A stretch of 24,883 nt of DNA from assembly GCA_009801015.1 (NCBI GenBank), contig VHZZ01002516.1, forward strand, positions 28,512 through 53,394. The letters run 5' to 3'. Both the position numbers and the translations under genes were made by a program. The notes under the pieces were generated by a model. It did not search any database. It was given only the letters and a program-made list of their open reading frames with translations, and was not told where the DNA came from. Shown one piece after another: positions 1 through 10,706 of the stretch (within the stretch, counting starts at the first letter, position 1; every line of letters starts with the position of its first letter). The DNA comes from Silene noctiflora. Taxonomy: Eukaryota; Streptophyta; Magnoliopsida; Caryophyllales; Caryophyllaceae.

Positions 1-960
1 AAGACGTGTGGGCTAGCGAGTGTTGTACCTTGGACCTAGTCTCGTAGATTGCTAGACTTACCCACCGTACTTTATTTATTCGTGGGATATCTTTTTCCCA
101 AACACTATTTGTATTCGTATTTCCGTACTTTCATTTCCGCTTGTCTGTATTTTGAACCCGCGCTTTGTTTAAAACACTTTCTACGTTAAAATTTTTTAAG
201 AACCTCGTATTTTCCGCTGCGATTCCAATTGTTTACGTTACGTTTATAGCGGGGGTTCACATATTTTCCTAAAGAACTTTTGGTGTTGCCTTTCCAACTT
301 CAGTTGCAGCATAGAGTAAGCCAAGGGAGGCATTTATTACAGCTCGTCCACAAGCTCCAAGCCAAAGAAAACCACTGCCAAATGCAAAAGATGTCACTGT
401 CACCTGCAATGCTATTTTGCCTTATTTTAGTTGGACTTGTTTTATTTTTATTTCATTTTGTAAATACTTTTAAGAACTTTGTTTGTATCCCAGGGATTAA
501 TATTGGCCCTTAAATGAACTTTTAGGGTTTATTGCATTGTAATTCAGAGCAGGGACCTATTTAAGGACCCCTCTATCCACTGTATGAAGCAACTTTTGTT
601 TAAATGAAAAACCATAGAATTTCCTTCTCAATTTCAAATATTTTCAACTTGTGCTAGTCTGTAGTTGAGAGTCGGGCCTGATAACATCTTGTGCTTAGTC
701 TGTGGGTGTTGATGAAAGTCTTTTGGTGAGGTTTAAGTAAACTCTGTGCTTATTCTGTGGGTTAACTTGGAGCTTGATGTTTCCATGTTCCTTATTCTTT
801 AAATCTTGTGTATAATTATGGATTTTGAGGCCAAGTTGAACTAAATTGTTGTGATAATTTCCTGTGAGAATTCTGTGGGAATTATTGCAAGAATTATATC
901 CAAGTTTGAGTCTTTCTGTCACTGTGTCCATTCTTAGCCAAAATCCAAAGAAACCCTGCA
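1..960. repeat. Unresolved repeat-like sequence, possible LTR fragment
   Basis: No convincing gene was found here. The stretch near 535-660 has a promoter-like look (TATTTAAGG near 558, then a pyrimidine-rich leader), as in the U3/R part of an LTR. Three imperfect copies of TGTGCTTAGTCTGTGGG follow at about 650, 690 and 745. Neither LTR end nor a target duplication could be placed, and the window edge cuts the left side. The open frame at 280-513 does not begin with ATG and resembles nothing I know. The LTR reading is inference and weak. Confidence 0.25.
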
Positions 961-989
961 GGTTTCATGTTAAAATTAACTTAAGGTAA

Positions 990-1500
990 ATGGGATGGAA
1001 AGGGCGGCAATATGGTGGCAGGGAAGGTTGTACATCGAGTCGCCGGCAAAAGAAATGGCGTCACCGGCGATAAGGGCGGGAGAGAAGGGTTCGGCAACAA
1101 CTAAGAGGTAAGGGCAATGTTAATTATGTATCTCTATCGGGGTTCACCATTCTGGGGAGAGGAAGAGTAGTGATTTAATTCATCGGGAACGAGTTTGACG
1201 ACATCGATCGCCGATCGCCGGCGGTGGCAGAGGAGGGGTGGTGAACCCCTTTGGTGGTGGTTGTCAATATATAAGGGTCGATGATGCGAGGAAATGGCAA
1301 GGACAACAGAGGCCGGCGCCGAGCCTGGAGGTGGGCATCGCCGACGAGAGGAGCGATACAGCGACGGTTTCCGGCGCTACCGATTGTCAAGGCGGTGGTG
1401 ATGGTTGGCGGCTTTAATAGGCAAGTGATGAGATTAGAGGAGAACAAAATCAAGGGAAACGAGAGTGAAAATGAGAAAGACAAATGAGAGAGGTATAATG
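990..1500. other. GC-rich island with overlapping open frames on both strands
   Basis: This block is clearly richer in G and C than its surroundings and contains repeated GCCGGCG-type words. It is open on both strands (plus 1281-1487, minus 1175-1483), which usually reflects base composition rather than coding. No domain was recognised. It could be a captured gene fragment, a gene 5' end, or transposon sequence. Just downstream (1560-1670) a motif, AATAATCGTATAATCAT or AATAACCGTATAATCAA, occurs twice in AT-rich DNA. Confidence 0.3.
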
Positions 1501-1766
1501 GTCAACCGTATACTGTAACGAGTAAAATGTGTACTGCGAAAATCAGCACCCAAAATTATTTATCAAAATAATCGTATAATCATTTTAATTACCAAACGAC
1601 AAAACTCAACACTAAACCAATTTTTTTTACCGAAATAACCGTATAATCAATTTATTTGGAGGAGCAAGCAAAACTCAGAGCTGGTATGTTGTCTTAAATT
1701 GAGTTTGTGTTACTCGGTGGTACTAGATTCAGTCTTAAATTGTTTTTTTATCTATATTTTGCTACG

Positions 1767-1890
1767 GCCTATGTCAGGTTTGAAAGAGTCTTTGAGGAAC
1801 AAATTAATAGGCTGAAGATGGAAAGAAAGTTGCTAAACGCCAACAACGGTTCTACAGGCATGGGGGTGTTTCCTCGGTTTCCACCATAAA
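1767..1890 (+). pseudogene. Unrecognised degenerate coding-like fragment
   Basis: One plus-strand frame reads a charged, helix-like stretch (FERVFEEQINRLKMERKLL) and then a Gly/Pro-rich tail before a TAA at about 1887-1889. The frame has no ATG start of its own at the upstream end. Past the stop, another frame gives a short Gln/Asn-rich run (QQLQPQMQNQN, about 1928-1962), suggesting a broken exon with a frameshift. I cannot name the family. The target site of the large retrotransposon lies about 200 bp downstream. It could also be non-coding. Confidence 0.25.
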
Positions 1891-2547
1891 TTTAGAACCT
1901 AACTCCATTCGGTAGACATCCGAATCAACAATTACAACCCCAGATGCAAAACCAAAACTAGACATCTCTCAGTCAGATGCCATTGAAAGTAAACTTTGTG
2001 GGCTTTAATCGTCGAGTTTAAAGTTTCATCAAATCTTTCATTCCAATGTTTCGCAATTTGTTATATGTAGGCTTGCAAACTTGCTGCACAAGAAGGGTGG
2101 ACTGTAAACTATAGAATAGATAGACAAACTTCAGACAATTGCAGAGAAGCAAGATGAATGCAACTGAAATGTCAGGATTTATTAAAAATAGTAAATGAAC
2201 GCTAAAAATCCTGAAAATTGGTAGAATTTAACCTTGATATTATTAGAGAAACTGGGTAAATTTTGGTGAATTTTGGGAGATTAAAAGTATTTTTAAATTG
2301 ATCTGCAAAAATGCTCAGGATGAGCAATTCTGACAGTTTCTGCAAAATGATTGATTAGTGAATGTTATTGATAAATCCCTAACTAAAGCACTAAGCCAAT
2401 TATCTAAGATTGTGTAATTAACTCCAACACTCAGCAAAGAATTAATAGACACCCTCCCAATATTGAGCAAAGGAAAGCTTAAGCACACAACCAAGAGTTT
2501 TAGTTTCAGAACAATGTTCAGAAAACAGGTTTGATTTTCAAGATAAT

Positions 2548-4076
2548 TGACATCCTAATCGTATACCTACCAAAGATAACCAACTGGTCTCTAACTAATA
2601 TAGCTAGGGTAGTCGGGATCGTATCCACAGTGAGACTAAAAAGTGTTCTACTTGCTAACTAAAGTTCGTCTTGGTAACAATTCAGGGGTTGTTTTGTTTG
2701 TTTGCTAAACTAAAAGTAGTGAAGTAAAGAGAAATAAGGAGTAAGAAATAAGTCTAAGAATATAAGGAGAGATAACTACGATAGTCGGTTCACCATGTTC
2801 TAACAATGGTCAAAGGTAAGGGTTAAAGATTGATCAAATTACTGTCTAATGGGTAGTGAAAAGGTCATATCGATCCGCTATTCACCCTGGAATACTTCTA
2901 AAATGCTCTCGCTCTTATTAGGGTATCCTATTGTTCGTAGTAGGTCTCACTCTAATATTTCAATCTAGGTCGGAGTTTACCAAAATAATTAACTGATCAC
3001 ATGCATCTAACCAATTAATTAAGATTAAGAACTACGATTAACAATTCAAACTCAAAATTAAACCAGATCTAAAAACCTAATTGCAACCGTCTTACAACCA
3101 TGACTCCCCTAAATCCTGGTAGGGAGGACTAACTACACATATTCATCGTAATGGAAATAACAATGATCGATAAGACGACGGAAATAAACATGACAATTGA
3201 ATAGAAATAACAATTTAACATAAACTACAAAATAAGAAAAATAAATAATAAAAGGAAAAGCAGATAAAGATAAATAAAAGAAAAGTGAAGGTTAATTGAT
3301 TACCGAAATTAGGGAAGAAAGATTACAAGTTTAGATCAAAAAGTTGAGAGCCAAAGCAACGTAAGAAAAGTTTTTAGAAGTATGAAAGATGACCTAATTG
3401 TTTTCTAAAACTAGTTTAAATACTAAGTCCAAAAGTTAGAGTAATTAAGTAACTAATGGCGAAAGCCATGATTAAAAACGTCTAATAAATAACTTTAGTC
3501 GATCGACCAAGTTGAATAATCAAATCTGTCGATCTGAACTTATTCGATCGACCAAAAAGACCAGTCGATCGACTATTTGTCTTTGCGTATTTCCTGCAAC
3601 GCGCAGTGAACTTCACAGGCCATCATTTTTTCGTTACTTGGGAAAATCGGGCGTTTTCGGTGGCGTTAGAAAGCTAACAGGACAGGCTTTTACATCCAAT
3701 TTGAATCACTTGATTATCATTTGTAGAAATTGAGTTATGGCTCTTCAAAGTAGGCACTAGTAATGTGAAGCTCATAATATCACTCCAAACTATCACCAAT
3801 TACCAAGTAAGAGTCTAATTAAACCCTTAACCTCTTCAAATGTAATATAAGCTTCCTTAGTAGTAGGAAATCCGATATATAGCTCTTACAAATCTCCAGT
3901 GCTCGAGAATCGGCTTAAAATACGCAACATAGTGTTATTTTCTGCAAAACCAATACGAATAAACCGAAGTAGCAAATGTGGAGAATTTGACACTGAAATA
4001 TCTCCTAATAACATATAATGTGCATAGAAATATGTGCCAAAATGTTAATAAAAGTGAATATAAAATGCACACATCA
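2548..4076 (-). mobile_element. Solo LTR nested in the 3' LTR (Ty3/gypsy, possibly Tat/Ogre or Athila-like)
   Basis: The 1529-bp insert starts TGACATCC and ends ACATCA. It is flanked by a perfect 5-bp duplication ATAAT (2543-2547 and 4077-4081), and the empty site survives in the partner LTR near 11150. It holds no recognisable gag or pol, so it looks like a solo LTR left by LTR-LTR recombination. Minus orientation is inferred from a TGATGTGTGCATTTTATAT-type start and a GGATACGATCCCGACTA-type motif near the other end, which I associate with Tat/Ogre- or Athila-like LTRs; the lineage call is weak. A cluster of TCGATCGAC motifs lies at 3497-3574. The open frame at 3512-3733 is within the LTR and not a gene. 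Confidence 0.88.
3497..3574. repeat. Cluster of palindromic TCGATCGAC motifs inside the solo LTR
   Basis: GTCGATCGACCAA (about 3498), a diverged GTCGATCTGA (about 3528), TTCGATCGACCAA (about 3543) and GTCGATCGACT (about 3564) lie within 80 bp. The core TCGATCGA is self-complementary. In the inferred orientation the cluster is about 500-580 bp from the LTR start, probably in U3. Confidence 0.7.
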
Positions 4077-4665
4077 ATAATCTGCCATCATTGATATGTG
4101 TTCCTTGCCTCCTTGGTCTATATAGGCCAAGAACACTTACATTACAACGTTCATATAATCCTAAGGCTTAGAATGATCCTTATCCTGCTTACAAAATGAA
4201 ATATGCATTAATAAAACTGAAAAGAGGATAAAGAAAATAAAGCATAAAACATAAAGCATATTTCAGAGCTCTTGTTTTCTTGTGCAGGGGCTTTAAAAGG
4301 CTTTGGCTTGTCTTGGGCTCTTTGTCTATTGACTCCTATATAAGAACTTCCTCACAAAACACCTAGAACTCGAGTCCTTCCAAAAAGGTAGGAGCAGTTG
4401 CCTTAAATTAAAATGTTCATAGAGTTGCTGAATTGCTAAAAGTTGTAGGATACTGCCTTGTTTGATTTTTCTGGACTCAAATTGAACTACTGATGAACAT
4501 AGGACCTTTTGGAAATGGCCTGCTTATTTACAGGATGATAGTCTTGAGCTAAATTAGGCTGACTTAGGGATTGAGCTCCCATAGAGCCCTCCTGCTAGTG
4601 ACCTGGACCTAGTTGTGATTGAGCTTGGACTGATGGCATAAGGACTGGCTTGAATTCTTGTTCCA

Positions 4666-4678
4666 ACCTCCCATTCTT
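4666..4678 (-). other. Polypurine tract (PPT) of the outer retrotransposon
   Basis: On the minus strand AAGAATGGGAGGT directly precedes the 3' LTR start TGGAACAAG. A purine-rich tract touching the 3' LTR is where plus-strand DNA synthesis is primed. The position is fixed by aligning the two LTRs. Confidence 0.75.
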
Positions 4679-4709
4679 GACTTGGATTTGTCCTCAAATC
4701 CCCAGCTTC

Positions 4710-5824
4710 CTATTCATCAGATTCTCCATAATAAGGCCTCAAATCCCCAACATTGAAGGTATCATGAACCCCATACTCCCCTGGTAGGCTTATCTTGTAG
4801 GAATTAGGACGAATCCTTTCAGTGACCTCAAAAGGCCCATCTGCCATAGGCATCAGCTTGTTTTTCCTCTTCTTAGGGAATCTTTGTTTCCTCAGGTGTA
4901 GCCATACAAGCTCTCCAGGTTCAAATTATCTTGCCTTCTTAGGTCCCTTCTTGGCCTTGTACCCCTCATTGGCCTTCTCTATCTATTTCCTGACCTGAGC
5001 ATGTATTTGCTGCATTTGCACCACCCTTTTCCTAGCATCATAGTTAACTGAGCTCCTCTTGACTGGTTCTAGATCAGTTGACATTAGTGGATTCTCACCA
5101 TAAACAACCTCAAAAGGACTCTGGCCTGTGCTGCTAAGGGGGGCTCTGTTGAATGCAAACCCTACAAGAGCCAACTTCAGATCCCAGTCCCTTAAAGACT
5201 TAGCCACAATACATCTCAGGATCCTCCCTAGAGTTTTGTTGGTTGTCTCAGTTTGTCCATCAGTCTGTGGGTGGTGAGAGGTGCTGAATAAGAGTTTAGT
5301 TTTCAGTCCCACAGAGTCCTCTAGAAGTGACTTATAAAACTTGTATTCCTGCCTGATACAATGGTCTTAGGAACCCCATGGATCTTGACCACCTCCTTGA
5401 AATATAGATAAGAAACCCCAACAGCATCTTCAGTCTTGTTCCAGGCAATAAAGTGTGCCATTTTACTGAATCTATCAATAACCACCATGATAGAGTCCTT
5501 CCATCTTTGGGTCCTTGGAAGTGCCACAATGAAATCCATGCTGACATCTTCCCAAGGCCTTTTAAGGATTATTAGAGGAGTGTAAGGACCAGTCTGGAAG
5601 TAGGACTTAGATTGTTGACATGGTGCACATCTTCTGATAATATCTTGCACATCACCCAGCATTTTTTGCCAATAGACTTGTTCCTGCAGGATCTCATTGG
5701 TCTTCTGCACCCCAAAGTGTCTAGCAAGACCACTTGAGTGAGTTTCTCTTATCAATAAACCTCTGTAAGCCCCCTTTGGAATGAAAAGTTTGTTTCCAAG
5801 GAACAGAAACCCATTCTGAGTCAA
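4710..5824 (-). pseudogene. Integrase region of retrotransposon pol, inactivated
   Basis: Retroviral-type integrase, which inserts the cDNA into the genome. Read on the minus strand, an N-terminal zinc-binding region comes first (His pair in THSSGLARHFG, then CAPC), followed by the catalytic core with MDFI (first Asp) and later TDGQTE (Glu). The second catalytic Asp, usually in an SDRD context, reads SGRN here, so it is lost. A TAG follows SHF where Trp is usual and the frame then changes; further stops lie at about 4983-4985 and 4926. The C-terminal part has a GPY/F-like module (DGPFEVTERI) ending at the stop at 4710-4712. No chromodomain follows. The copy cannot make a working enzyme. Confidence 0.88.
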
Positions 5825-5866
5825 GTAATTGTTCCCCTTCTTGATTTGACCTGATTGTTGAAGCTC

Positions 5867-7019
5867 TCATTCCTCCTTATAATCAGGATGCTTAGTGTAA
5901 AGGTCTTTTATATACTCAAACCGCAGCACCCTTTGTTCCATAAAACTCAACATGATATACCTTCTTGATAAAGTATCAACTACAATGTTATCCTTTCCCT
6001 CAATAAATTTGCTAGAGAATGAGGAAGATTGCAGAAATTCCACCCGTTTGGCATGCCTTGGATTGAGCTTGTGCTGTCCGTTGATATACTTGAGAGCCTC
6101 ATGATCAGAATGCAATACAAATGGCCTTGGCTTCAGATAACGACTCTAGTGATTCAGAGCCCTGATAATAGCATAAAACTCTTTATCATAGGTAGAGTAA
6201 TTAAGTTTTGCCCCATTTAATTTTTCACTGAAATAGGCCACATGCCTGTGCCCTTGCATTAACACAACACCAATTCCCACTCCACTGCATCACAATTCAC
6301 GTCAAATAATTTATTAAAATCTGATAAAATGAGAACATGTGAATGGCACAACAGTTTGTTGATTTCGTTAAAGGAATTCTCAGCTTTTTCACTCCATTTA
6401 AATCTTCATGCACTCAGTGACTAGTGCCATGATTGAGCTGAAACCCTTAATGAATCTTCTATAAAAAAAAGCCACGCCATGGAAACTTCTGACTTCTGTG
6501 ATGTTCTTGGGAGTTGCCAAGTTGTTATGGTTTCAATGTTTTAGGGATGAACAAATATCCCTTCATCAGAAATGACAAAGCCAAGAAACTGAACCTCGGA
6601 CTGCATAAAAGAGCATTTTTCCAATTTTCTATACAGCTTGTTTACTCTGAGTGTCTTAAACAGCTATTGCAGATGCTCACCCTTGGTAGAACTGTAGACC
6701 AAGATGTCATCAAAATAAACTACAATAAATTTGCCAAGTGATCCCTTAGAACTTCTGTCATCACACTCATGAATGTGCTAGAGGCATTGAACAGGCCAAA
6801 TGGCATGACCAACCACTCATAGAGACCATGCTTGGTCTTGAATATTGTCTTTCACTCATCTCTTTCTCTGATTCTAACTTGATGATAGCCCTGCCTTAAA
6901 TCTATCTTTGAAAATATCCTTGCCCCACTAAGCTCATCCAGCATATCATCTAGCCTTGGAATAGGGAACCTATACTTGACAGTGATGTTATTAATGGCTC
7001 TACTATCAGTACACATTCT
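5867..7019 (-). pseudogene. Reverse transcriptase and RNase H region of retrotransposon pol, inactivated
   Basis: Minus-strand remnants of the Ty3/gypsy polymerase. Recognisable pieces in order: the RT start after VPKKDGT, a [14 protein letters not shown] block, MPFGLFNA, and the catalytic YFDDILVYS at about 6700-6730. The RNase H end carries HSDHEALKYI and a diverged DTLSRR, normally DALSRR. Breaks: TAG in place of Trp straight after KKDGT (about 7019), TGA in place of Trp after RDE (about 6850), and a one-base frame change before YFDD. RT and RNase H would have copied the element RNA into DNA; this copy is dead. Open frames on the other strand here (6029-6220, 6514-6741) are shadows. Confidence 0.88.
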
Positions 7020-8267
7020 CTATGTCCCATCCTTCTTTGGTACAAGCAAGGCAAGCACTGCATAAGGACTTAGAGACTCCCTCATAAAGCCTTTGCTCAT
7101 TAATTCTCCCACTTGCTTCTGCAATTCCTGTGTTGCCCTTGGATCATTCCTGTAAGCTGCCTTATTTGGTAGCACAACTCCTGGGATGAGATCAATGTGA
7201 TGCTTTATTCCTCTCAAAGGTGGCAATCCACTAGGCAATTCTTCTGGAAACACATCCCCATAGTTCATCAACAACTGCTGGATCTCAGCAGGTAATGGTA
7301 GCCCTGCTTCTTCTGCTATCTCTTTAGCAAGAAGAATAAGGAAAATATCCATGTTGTTCAACTCTTGAACCATTTCTGTTTCACCAATCATCAACACTTT
7401 CTTGGAATTCTCAACAAGACTGAGTGGTGAAGTATACTTCAAAGCTGGTGGTAGGGTTACAAAATATTTTTCCTTTTTCCCCGGCTTGAAGGAATAAGTA
7501 TTCTCCCTTCCCTGATGCACACAGTCCCTGTTAAACTCCCATGGTCTCCCTAGCGGTAGATGATAGGCATCCATTGGCAACACATAACACATGACCTCAT
7601 CTGAATAATCATTTCCAATAGAGAAAGGAAACAAGCACATATCAACCCTGACTTTAGCTCCCTTATTTAACCACCTCAGTTTATAAGGTTGAGGGTGGTC
7701 CAGTGTAGCCAAGTCCAGTTTTTCAATCAAAGTTCTTGAGTCAACATTGGTGCAGCTGCCCCCATTAATTATCAAATTGCAAACCCTTTCTTTGATAGTA
7801 CACTTGGTTCTAAAGATCTGTTGCCTTTGATCTAACTCAAGTGGTTGTGTTTGTGCATGCATGACTCTCCAAGTAACCATATTTACGCCTGAGTTAAGCA
7901 TCACGACCATCTCAGTTTCCTCAACTTCCCCATTAGCCTCAGTTTCAGGCTCCTCTTCATTATCACAGACCAAGACCTCATCCTCACCCCAGTGCACCAC
8001 TTCTTGAGTACTCAAAGCCCTCTTAGAAGGGCATTCTTTGGCAAAGTGACCATATCCCGGACACTGGAAACATTTCTTCAAGGGAATGGTTCTCTTTTTA
8101 CCAAAGTTAGTGGCCTTTCCCTTGTCAACAACAAATGGTTTAGGAGTTATGGTAGGTTCTCCAATCTTTATCCCAACATGTGGCTTATAGAATGGTGTTC
8201 TGGTTGGGGGTTTTGGTACAAAATTTATCCCCTTACCCAACTTTTCAACTCTTAAAGCTAGATTAAA
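7020..8267 (-). pseudogene. C-terminal gag with zinc knuckle, and aspartic protease, interrupted upstream by a solo LTR
   Basis: The longest open stretch of the element. It begins just inside the broken gag gene (LALRVEK) and includes a CCHC zinc knuckle (CFQCPGYGHFAKEC, about 8031-8072), which binds the element RNA. The aspartic protease follows; its active site, usually D-G/S-G, reads INGGSC (about 7745-7765), so the catalytic Asp is Asn. The frame then enters the RT N-terminus and stops at TAG after KKDGT. The frame appears to start earlier (8294), but those first residues come from the end of the inserted solo LTR. Removing the insert and one duplication would bring this frame into line with the gag segment at 9897-10633. 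Confidence 0.88.
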
Positions 8268-9896
8268 TGTAACACCCGCTTCTTGCCCGGCCAAGACAAT
8301 AGGAGGATATTACTATCTCGGTTTCCCGAGGCGGTGAATCGAAGTTGAAATTAAGAAAAAATTAACATAAATAACTTATTTAGTGGATTACATAAATATG
8401 AATGAATAGATAAAGAATACAAGTCATACTACTACGACCCACTAAAGAGGACTATGACAAATATCTCGTGCCGATTCGACTCCAAGTCTGAGGCTTGTCT
8501 CGTCTCCCGCGTGATACCGAATCAACCTGTACTCAACCTGCTACCCCTATGATCGAAAATACTATATGGATCAACATAGGCCACCCTGAAAATAGGTGAC
8601 AATTAACACATAACCCAAACACGTCAGTTTCGATAATAAAACACAATGCAGTATATATAATTATGCAACATGACAAAGATATGAATGAGACACAGTTTCA
8701 CCAACACAACACCGGTACCGGGACACACCCAGACGTACCCACAACCCGGTGACGGCACCGCAACACCGCCCACCAAAACAGCCGGACCGCATCCCGTAAA
8801 AGGTACTCGGGACACACTCGTGGTACCGGGCCCGAGAGCAACTCGGATCCCCTGCCAAACGACGTGTCTCAACAACAAGTGTCTCCCCATAACTCAAGCC
8901 ATTAATGTGCACATCCCTCTTGGAGTGGAGAGCTCTAAGAGGCGACCCAAGCGTAAGACGATCTCCCAATCGCCTTACGTCTCCAATATCAACAAGCATC
9001 GCCACCACAACTCCACCAACAACCTCCAACACGATCACCATACACATGAATGCAAACACAAACACAATATCGACTATGACATCTCATGAAACATGCTACC
9101 AACATACTATGAATGTAACCATGTGTCCAAGAATCCCGAATCTCAAGTCATCCCAACAAATATCATGTTATAATGCATATCCGACACATACATGAAGCTC
9201 ATTATCATCCTCAGTTACCATGGTGAATGCAATCTCCATAAGCTACTCGAATCCGACACAATCCGGTCTTATGAAACCATCTCGTCTTATACAAGACACA
9301 TAATACTATCACAATACATCCTACACTATTATACAATACAAAACCCCTTATTATTACCCACTAATTACCCATATTACACATACTAATTACTAATTAATTA
9401 CCAATAACAAAACCCCCAAAAGTTAGGGTTCAAATAAACTAGAAAAGGGTAGATCTTAACTTACTTAGGTGAAAGGAATGATGAACAAGGTGAACAATCT
9501 CCTAATCCAAGCTTGAATCCCATAATATGGTACTTGTGAGGGTTTTAGAGAGAAGGGAGAAGATTTGGAGAGATAAAGAGAAATAATGAAATGAATTAGG
9601 GTAAGGTTCCGAAATTGGGTTTTATCGGGTACTGCACAGTGCCACTCGGTCGAGTGACCGAGTCCACTCGGTCAAGTGCCACTTACTCGGTCGAGTACTG
9701 TACTCGGCCGAGTGCCACCTGCTCGGTCCACTGAAAGCTCTACTTGGTCCACTGCAGACTCATTAGGTCTAGTCAAGGTCCTACTTGATTTAGTGTATGA
9801 CTATACTTTATTCCCGAGTAGTCCCTTATCACGTCCGGTGGTCCCCTCACGCATCCTGAGGCTTTCGTATGGGTTCCACAATAACCGAGTATTACA
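8268..9896 (-). mobile_element. Solo LTR nested in gag (Ty3/gypsy-type)
   Basis: The 1629-bp insert has inverted ends TGTAACAC and GTATTACA and carries no gag or pol. Flanks are TTAAA (8263-8267) and TTAAC (9897-9901), a 5-bp target duplication with one later change; the gag sequence predicts TTAAC originally. On the minus strand it starts TGTAATACTCGG and ends CGGGTGTTACA, a layout common in Ty3/gypsy LTRs (I think of Tekay-, Tat- or Retand-like elements, not resolved). It contains a decayed ~20-bp tandem array at 9644-9775. Overlapping open frames on both strands (8624-9386) have low-complexity translations and are not genes. Confidence 0.88.
9644..9775. repeat. Degenerate ~20-bp tandem array of ACTCGGTCGAGTG units
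   Basis: Copies start near 9644, 9665, 9684, 9702, 9721, 9742 and 9763, a spacing of 18-21 bp. The first four are well kept (ACTCGGTCGAGTG, ACTCGGTCAAGTG, ACTCGGTCGAGTA, ACTCGGCCGAGTG) and later ones decay (CTCGGTCCACTG, CTTGGTCCACTG, TTAGGTCTAGTC). The core CTCGGTCGAG is nearly self-complementary and CTCGGCCGAG fully so. The array lies about 120-250 bp from the LTR start, probably in U3, where such repeats may act on transcription; that role is inference. Confidence 0.75.
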
Positions 9897-10633
9897 TTAA
9901 CAGCTTCATCAATTGACCACACTTGTTGCAGTTTCACTATACTAACAATTTTGTCATCAAGACCTTCCAGAAACCTAGCCATATTTTGCTCAAACTTCTC
10001 ATTCATTTCACATTGCAAGGTGAGTTGTTCAAACTCTCTCAAATAAGACTCAACAGACTGTTGGTTCTGTTTTACCTGAGTTAACTTAATGAACATTTTC
10101 TGGGTGTAATCTTTAGAAATGAACTTTTGTTTCAGTTTCTTTTTTAGTTGTAACCAAGATTTGATGAACTCCTTTCCATTCTTTAACCTCTGGCTTTTCA
10201 TGTTTTCATACCATAAGGAAGCATATCCTTTAAACTTCATAATAACAATTTTAAAAGCTTTTTTGTTAGAGTAGTTTTTATACTCAAAGACCCTCTCTAC
10301 AGACCTAAGACAGTCTAAGAGATCCTTATGGTTTAAGCTACCAAGAAATTCAGGAATTTCTACCTTAATATCCTTGTCATGGTCTTTGTTGTTGATTCTG
10401 GTTGCTGTGGAGTCATTTGAGTCTAACAACTCTTCCTCCTCCTTGAAAGCTTGTCCTCTCCCAGCTCCAACATACCCAAGACCTCTCCCTCTTCCTCTAT
10501 TGGGTGTTGGTCTGCCTCTGTCTGGAGTTGGGATGTTAGCCATGACAGTATTCACAGCTTCCAACATAACGTTGACCACACCAGTCAATTGATCCATCTT
10601 TATTTCTATTCCTGCTAACCTCTCTTCACTCAT
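9897..10633 (-). pseudogene. N-terminal gag of the outer retrotransposon
   Basis: Gag (capsid) coding region, minus strand, from the first ATG (MSEERLAGIEIKMDQL) at 10633; the frame is open further upstream but without an ATG. It has an Arg/Gly-rich stretch (NRGRGRGLGY) and then a retrotransposon gag domain (FLGSLNHKDLLDCLRSVERV to YLREFEQLTLQCEMNEKFEQ, including MKFKGYASLWYENMK). It runs open to AVN at 9897, where the solo LTR breaks it. The rest of gag, with the zinc knuckle, resumes at 8267. Codons here are mostly intact compared with pol. Confidence 0.9.
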
Positions 10634-10690
10634 TTGGTTGGTTTTTTGTGTTTTTGTTGTAGTTAGGGAAATGATAAGCACTCAACCAAA

Positions 10691-10703
10691 GCTCTAATAA
10701 CCA
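10691..10703 (-). other. Primer binding site (PBS) of the outer retrotransposon
   Basis: Minus-strand TGGTTATTAGAGC lies three bases inside the 5' LTR. It resembles TGGTATCAGAGC, the complement of the initiator-methionine tRNA 3' end that primes most plant Ty3/gypsy and copia elements, with a small insertion and a substitution. Confidence 0.75.
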
Positions 10704-10706
10704 ATT

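Larger units (their letters stand above)
2098..4665 (-). repeat. 3' LTR of the outer retrotransposon, interrupted by a solo LTR
   Basis: The parts 2098-2547 and 4082-4665 together match the uninterrupted copy at 10707-11722 along its length. The match runs from TGGACTGTAAACTATAG through to GGCATAAGG and the terminal TTCCA. The intervening 2548-4076 plus one copy of ATAAT is absent from the other LTR, so it is a later insertion. Without it this LTR is about 1034 bp, against 1016 bp for its partner; small indels account for the difference. Confidence 0.92.

Noticed and set aside
2098..4665. Reading 2548-4076 as a unique gene-bearing region
   Set aside because: The partner LTR has the empty site and the segment has TG/CA ends with a 5-bp duplication, so it is a transposon insertion without a gene.
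8624..9386. Overlapping open frames of 64-134 codons on both strands
   Set aside because: They lie inside the solo LTR 8268-9896. The translations are low complexity (His/Thr/Asn-rich or Val/Gly-rich) and mirror each other across strands, a base-composition effect.
9644..9775. Regularly spaced repeats resembling a CRISPR array
   Set aside because: Units are ~20 bp, degenerate and without true spacers, inside a plant LTR; CRISPR arrays are prokaryotic.
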